A stretch of DNA of 64,000 nt, from assembly GCA_009599575.1 (NCBI GenBank), contig VWND01000040.1, positions 1 to 64,000 on the forward strand, given 5' to 3'. Below the pieces are notes generated by a model. That model was given only the letters and a program-made list of their open reading frames with translations, searched no databases and was not told the DNA's origin. Below, piece by piece: positions 57,965 through 64,000 of the stretch. How positions within the stretch are numbered: the first letter of the stretch is position 1; each line of letters begins with the position of its first letter. The DNA is from Blumeriella jaapii. Lineage: Eukaryota > Ascomycota > Leotiomycetes > Helotiales > Drepanopezizaceae. Made by a program: the position numbers and the translations under genes.

Positions 57965-60614
57965 TATTACGATCCTGGCCTGGCTAGTGGTATAGCTGCC
58001 AGTGGTATAGTTGCCAGTGGTATGAATGCTGGTGGTGTTGGATTAAGGTTTAAGCACGGACCACCTCGGCCATTAGACCTCGCGCTAAATTACGTGATCC
58101 ATAAGCGCAACCCATTATATATAAAATTCGCGACCCCGAGCATTCTAGCTCGGTGTTTTTTTTTTAATTTACATGCGTACTTTTTGATTTATATTACTTT
58201 TCTGATCACCCTTAAATTAGCTGTGATATAAAAAAAAACTAAACAACTTTCGCTAAAAAGCTTTGTATTTACGATTAAAAACTCGATTTGCCTTTGCAAC
58301 TCGAACTCTTTTTAAACCGTCCGTACCGACGTTTATTTATCGGTGTTTTAATTAAAACTCTCTTTTATTAATTTTATTTTTAAAAAAAGCTGAAGTTTTT
58401 CTTTTTTATTAATTCGATTTGCTTTTATAATTCGAATCGCTCCCTTTTAATATTACAATATTCTATGCTTTTTTTATAAGTCGACGCGGCATCCGAAAAC
58501 GAACGCAATTCGTACGATTCGGCTTCGAATCAGCATTTCCATTTTCTGCTTCCGCCTTTAGCGCTTTCGAATTTCCATTCGTTCCAAGCTTTTTCGACGA
58601 TTTTAGCAGCGAGTTTTTATTTTACGATTTTTTTACCGAATTATAATTATCTGCTAAATCCTTTCGCTTTATTATCGAACCTAAAATCGAATTATACGAC
58701 GCTAACATTTTAATACTTCTAAACCGACGAATATTTCCAAACCGATTATTTAATATATCTGCTAACGCTAAAAGATTTATTACGACCCAGCAGTTTCAAA
58801 TCGCTTAAATAATCGCTTAAGCTATCGCCGCCGCTCGTTTTCCAGCCTTTTCCGCTAATATCGTCCGCGACGCTTTCTTTCCATTTCGAGCTTCGCGCGT
58901 TTTCACCGCAAACTTTTAATTAATTTCCGAATATTATTTTTTCGTTTTCGATTCAGCTATTTTTCGAATCGAATTATCCAAAATTAAATACTTTTGCTAC
59001 GCTTTCAGCGATTATTAAAAAAAAATTAAATATAATATATAAAAAATAAATATAAAGCTGTTTATTAAAAAGTATTTAAAAAATTTCATATAAAATATAA
59101 ATCAAACCAAAACATATTTTAAATATACTATTGGAAAAGCAAAAACTATTATTTTAAAGCATTTGAACCCCGAGTTTTATAACTAAGCCCAATCGATCCG
59201 AAACGTTTTCCGTATTTTTAATTAGCGTTTTTTTAATTATAACCGCGTTTAGTTTATCAAATTACAATATAACAAATTTTATATAAACAACGGTCAGATT
59301 TATAATAACTTTCGTTTTTTATTTATCCGCTACGTAATTATTAGCAAAATTGCTAAAAACCGTTAGTTTAAAAATATATATAAAAAAAATATTTTTATTT
59401 TTAAATACGATTTTCGAATAAAAAAATATAAAATAAATAATAATTATACTGCTTTAAACGAGTTTTTGGCCGTTGCGAATAAAAAATCACGTAATATCCG
59501 AGCTAAAAAAATAGCTTTTATTTATCGCATAAGCTATTTTTCCTTTGCTATAGCTTTTGCTAATCAGAATTCTAGGCGTATTTCCGGTATTTTTAAAGTT
59601 TTATAGCGTTTTACCTTTTTAGCCCTTTTTGCTCGTACAGCTTTTTTTTTTTTTAGCAAAAATTCTCACAAGCGTATAGCTGCCATTCCTGCCATTTCCG
59701 GTTTTTTTCGCTTAGCTGCGCGTTTTTTTAGCGCTTATTATAATTGCGGCAAATCCGGCCATTTCGCAAACGTTTGCTCCGACGCCAAACTTAATCGCAA
59801 AATCGCCGAAATAATTATCGACGAAAAGCAAAACGATTTATTAAAAAATTTTTAAGCCGTAGCAAAAACTTTTATTATAATAAAAAATTCGATTTATAAA
59901 AAAATTTGAAATTTAACCAACGCTTTTTAATAAAAGAGCGATAGTTTTTAATTTTTATAAAATTAATACGTAATAAATTATATATTAAAATACTTATATA
60001 TATCGATAGCGGAGCTAATATTTTCGATATAATTAAAAAATTTTTAGCGTATCAATTTTTTTAACGTTTCGGAATAAATTTTATTCGGCTGCACAAGTTT
60101 ATTATATTTACCGGTTATAATAGCAAGCCGGAAAAGCTTATTTTTTTTGCTATTTTTTTTTTTTTTACGATTAACCGACGTCGTATAAATTTTCTTTTTT
60201 TGGTTATAAACTTAAATTTTACCGACGTTTTTATTAGTCGCAAATTTTTTACAATACTACGATTTAAAACAAGCGTATAATCAAAAAAAAAAATAAAATA
60301 AAATAGCCATTCGATATATTCGTTATTTTTTATTTTAATAAGCAATTATTCGTCGATTTTAATTAGCAAACAAAGCCCAAAATGCTTAGTCGTATATATC
60401 AAAAAAATGCAAACAAACGAAACAGCGTAATAAAAGCTTTATATATTTTTGCTAGCATTTTTATAACAATTAAAAAAATTTATTTAAGTTTTAAAACTAA
60501 TAAACCTTTTATATTTATGCGAAATTTTAAAAGCAGTTTGTATAAAATAAAAAAAATTTTTATTAGCAACTTTAAACCGACCAAGCCGGTTTTTTTAACC
60601 GGGCCAGTTGCTAT
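57965..60614 (+). mobile_element. Chromovirus copy A2, 5' part
   Basis: 5' LTR 57965-58228 (264 bp, TATTACGATCCTGG to GTGATA, fewer 15-bp repeats than A1). Then leader, gag with the zinc knuckle (about 59730-59790, NCGKSGHFANVCSDA) and protease start. Parallel to A1 throughout, with independent RIP changes; it lacks TRIM2. Cut at 60615 by D2. Frames at 60115-60345 and 60382-60627 are by-products. Confidence 0.8.
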
Positions 60615-60768
60615 TATAAAACGGTGATACCTTGTATTGATGGGAGTTGGTAGTTTTAGCTATGGTCGAGGCATGGACTCCTCCGAGACCCCTTGCCATT
60701 AATTACTTTCAACAGATATAAAAGCAAAGCACCTCCTTAGATAGTACTATAGGCACGCAGTTCAATTC

Positions 60769-60799
<31 letters not shown>

Positions 60800-61928
60800 C
60801 AAATTTTTTTTAGAGATTTCTTAAATTATTTTACCTACCGATATATGGCCGTATTAATTTGGTTTTCCTATTTATTTTTATATTTGATAATTTACGCAAG
60901 GATTTAAACTTCGATATTTCGTTTTTATATATTCGCCGATGTATTTCTTAAATTTATAATTAAAATCGACTTCGATATTTCGCCACTACGGCTTAAAAAA
61001 CCTTTTATATAATGTTATTCGCAGTTGTATTATATGAAAAACTTCTAATAGCTTTTTTTATTTTACGTACAGTTATTAAATTATAAAAATATAATATATT
61101 TCAGAAACGTTTGAAATTACGGTCAGGCAATTTTGAACCGTGCGAAGTTTAAAATTCGAAAATCGCTTTTTTATTCAAAAATAACAAATCGAATATTAAT
61201 TCGTACGCTTCGACCGCTGCGCTCGGCCTTTTTAAATTAAATTTCTTTTGGTCAAACGCCTGGCGAAAACTTAATTTTTTGATTTTACGCTTTGTAATTG
61301 TAATAATTATAATTTGCGGCTTTTTATTAAAAATAATAAAAAAATGGCTATACGTGCATTAGTTTAAGCTACGGAATATCGAGACCGTAAATTATATAGC
61401 AATATTATATTAATTTAATTAATTTACTAAAAAACAAGTTTTTTAATATATTATTTAAATGTCTGGACGCAATTTTATTTTATTTAATTTTTTTAAAAAA
61501 TACAAAAACTTTTTTAATAGCTTTTTTATTAAAAACGATTTTTTTCATATTAAAAACTTTTAATTTGCAATTTTAGAAAATATTTATTCGTTTAATTCAA
61601 ACCTTATTAATACTTTTATTAATATTATAAATAACAACGCTTTTCGTTTTTTTATACGAGGCCGCATGCTCTTTCCTGGCTCTTTTAGTGCACTTTTATT
61701 TAATGGCGCCAATATTACCGATTTTATCGAAAAATATAAAAAAACTTGTAAGAATTTCGGAGTTTTTAAAATTAAAATGTTCGATAAACTTTTTCGCTAT
61801 TATGATTTAATTACTAAAAATATTATTAAATCGATAAATAAATAAAAAGCTATTAGGACTCGAAATTAGCGTAAGTTAATTAAAACTTTAAAATCGGAAT
61901 TCCGAGATTATAATCGCTAGCAAATTCG
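60615..61928 (+). mobile_element. Ty3/gypsy element D2, LTR and gag
   Basis: Plus-strand copy of the D family: LTR 60615-60882 (TATAAAACGG, ancestral TGTAAAACGG, to TTTTTATA), leader, and gag ATG at 61459 (MSGRNFILFNFF) with FNGANITDFIEKYKKTCKNF near 61695-61755. Stops replace Gln. Cut at 61929 by A3. It is an inverted relative of D1, so 52.9-54.9 kb and 60.6-61.9 kb form an inverted repeat. Confidence 0.75.
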
Positions 61929-62917
61929 TGTTACGATCCTGGCCTGGCTAGTGGTGGTTGCCAGTGGTATAATTGCCGGTGGTGTTGGAATAAGGTTTGG
62001 GCACGGACCACCTCGGCCACTAAGCCTCGCGCTAAGTCACGTGACCTATAAGCGCAACCTATTATATATAAAATTCGCGATCCCGAGCATTTTAGCTCGG
62101 GTTTTTTTTTTAATTTATATACGTATCTTTTGGTTTATATTATTTCGATTATTTTTAAGCTAGCTATAATATAAAAAAAAACCAAACAATTTTCGCTAAA
62201 AAGCTTTATATCCACGGTTAAAAACTCGATCTGCTTTTGCAATTCGAATTTTTTTCAGACCGCCCGTACCGACGTTTATTTATCGGTGCTTTAATCAGAA
62301 CTTTTTTTTACTGATTTTGTTTCCAGAAAAAGCTGGAGTTTTTCTTTTTTATTAATTCGATTTGTTTTTGCAATTCGAATCGCCTTTTTTTAATATTATA
62401 ACATTTTATATTTTTTTTATAAATCGACGCGGTATTCGAAAACGAACGCAATTCGTACGATTCGGCTTCGAATCAGCACTTCCATTTTTTGCTTTCGCTT
62501 TTAGCGCTTTTCAATTTTTATTCGTTTTAAGCTTTTTCGACGATTTTGACAGCGAGTTTTTATTCTACGACTTTTTTACCGAATTATAATTATTTGCAGC
62601 CGATTTATTTATTAAATTTTTTCGTTTTACGATCGAATTTAAAATCGAATTATACGACGCTGACATTTTAATATTTTTAAACCGACGAATGCTTTTACGA
62701 TTATTTAATATATCTGCCAACGCTAAAAAATTTACTGCGGCCTAGCAGCTTTAGATCGCTTAAATAATCGCTTAAGCTATTGCCGCCGCTCGCTTTTCAG
62801 CCCTTTTCGCTAATATCGTTCGCGACGCTTTTTTTTTATTTCGAGTTTCGCGCGTTTTTACCGCAGATTTTTAATTAATTTCCGAATATTACCTTTCCGT
62901 TTTCGATCCAGTTATTT
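61929..62917 (+). mobile_element. Chromovirus copy A3, LTR and gag start
   Basis: LTR 61929-62171 (243 bp, TGTTACGATCCTGG; end RIP-changed to TATAATA; only one to two 15-bp repeats). Gag N-terminal frame at 62362-62589 as in A1. It stops matching A1 at about 62917 (A1 position about 47500), where another sequence begins. Confidence 0.75.
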
Positions 62918-63345
62918 TGTAAGGATTAAAAGGCAGGGAAACACTAGTTCAGACAATAGAGCTCAAATAAGATTGGGTTGATAGTCAGACTGATCTCTAC
63001 CTTCTACATTTCTAATAAAAGGCGTGTATAAATACAAAAGGAGGGGTGGAGCCCTCGAGAAAAGTATTTCTCAGGAAACCAGGCGAATCTTATTTAATAT
63101 GCTTTTTCAGCCTCTATTCCGATTTTTTTTTATCTTTCTTAATATAATTCTAATAATTGGTTTTTTAGCAATTATTCTTATAAAAATGTTTTACCTAAAT
63201 ATCATTTCCAACTTTTATAATATTATCCGGCTTTTACGGCCTATCCGCAAAAAATATTATTCGAAGGTTGGTAAAAAACAAAAGGTTTTGGCGGATCATC
63301 TGACTTATATACGTGATATTAGTTTTTAATATTACCCCCCTCTTT
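62918..63345 (+). mobile_element. Unidentified insertion in A3
   Basis: It starts TGTAAGGATTAAAAGGCAGG and is less AT-rich at first. A TG...CA stretch to CTTCTACA (63008) and a downstream TATAAATACAAAAGG look LTR/promoter-like. An open frame of 101 codons (63024-63329) follows; it has a hydrophobic centre (FFFIFLNIILIIGFLAIILI) flanked by basic residues and resembles no family I know. No second LTR or target duplication is found. Confidence 0.35.
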
Positions 63346-64000
63346 AGGTTTTTGGTCCTTAAAAGCGACTAATTTTTTTATGCGTATACTTTCGTATATA
63401 GCGTGCGTTACGCTTTCGAAATAACGTGCGGTTTTTTCCGCTTTTGATCGTGAATTATAACTGTTTCTTCCGCTTTCGGTCGTGAATTATAGCTGTTTTG
63501 CTGTTTTGTTTTTTTTGTTTTCGGTAGCGCTTCGCATTTTCGTTGAAAGGGCTTTTTTTTTTAAAATGGCCGCTATTTTCCTGCTCAGCTTCTTTTTTTT
63601 CTTTTTTATTTTTATTTTTTTATCAGCTTTTTTTTATCCCAATCAACTGCTTCTCGCCGCGTTCGCCGCGAACTCTTAAAATGCTTTTGACTTCTATCTA
63701 CCTTCGGTGCGCCCGCCTGATTTTACGCGAAAATATCACAAAAAACTCCTTGCCCTTTTGCGTTTTCGAGCTTTTTAGCGTAAAATGCAATCGCTGCAGA
63801 GCTTCGCACACTTAATGCTTTTCTATGAATCTTCTAGACTTTTACTCGAATTCGCTTTTAATTAGCTATAAGTTTCTGCCGCACGCGCCACCGAGGCGCA
63901 AATTTTTTTCGCGGATTTTAACGATTTTATAAATCGTTTCGATGCTGCTACCGCCGCTGCCGCCTTTTTTTCTTTTGCTGCCGAAACCAAAGCTTTTGCT
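63346..64000 (+). other. Degraded gag-like sequence at window end, unidentified
   Basis: Pyrimidine-rich RIP-type sequence. TTCCGCTTT(C/T)GATCG/GGTCG-GTGAATTATA occurs twice in tandem (about 63440-63500). Ala-rich potential near the end (AATAAAAFFSFAAETKAF) resembles gag leaders of the neighbouring elements but cannot be assigned. Frames at 63482-63679 and 63543-63815 are T-rich and not called. Confidence 0.35.

Overview
The window looks like a gene-poor, subtelomere-like compartment of a filamentous ascomycete (Pezizomycotina). The evidence is extreme AT-richness with C-to-T/G-to-A decay of every repeated sequence, as expected from repeat-induced point mutation (RIP). It also holds fungal-type Ty3/gypsy retrotransposons, including one with a chromodomain, and two broken copies of a fungal RecQ-like helicase of the type found beside telomeres. 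The species is not identifiable by eye. I see no intact host gene, rRNA, conventional tRNA or CRISPR array. Most long reading frames are either T-rich minisatellites or pieces of RIP-damaged mobile elements.

Layout. 1-4550: AT/pyrimidine desert of minisatellites, including a degenerate ~61-bp repeat with a TACGC core, then 10-, 13-, 11- and 16-bp tandem repeats. 4551-36910: two tandem copies (4551-22736 and 22737-36910) of one composite module. In order the module holds an AT-rich arm, a small hairpin-rich island, a TTTCTA microsatellite, a ~1,530-codon helicase pseudogene on the minus strand, its upstream region, a 206-bp satellite and a 187/249-bp satellite carrying TTAGGGTTAG. Copy 1 is interrupted in its satellite by a 3'-truncated gypsy element (B1, 16808-20246). 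Copy 2 carries a 566-bp miniature LTR element (TRIM1, 23609-24174) with a perfect 5-bp target duplication, and copy 1 preserves the empty site.

36911-64000: a nested stack of RIP-damaged LTR retrotransposons. The best-resolved is chromovirus A1 (45104-52935, two 287-bp LTRs, target duplication GCTTG), which sits inside a minus-strand gypsy element D1 (about 39900-54882). D1 abuts element B2, and B2 sits in element C. A1 itself carries a young, GC-rich, non-autonomous LTR element (TRIM2, 45830-47207, target duplication CCTTT). On the right, A2 is split by D2, D2 by A3, and A3 by an unidentified insertion.

How the parts relate. The helicase copies complement each other: several in-frame stops in one copy are Gln codons in the other, so the ancestral protein can be followed. 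Three unrelated LTR elements (A1, TRIM1, TRIM2) share one architecture. Each has a TATA box, then a perfect hairpin, then 10-11 nt complementary to the bases just downstream of the 5' LTR. This matches the self-priming logic known from Tf1-type retrotransposons. It is the most striking mechanistic signal here, together with an exact inversion of a hairpin segment in the last unit of both satellite arrays and a dispersed 36-bp inverted-repeat motif. No computation was run; all alignments were made by eye.
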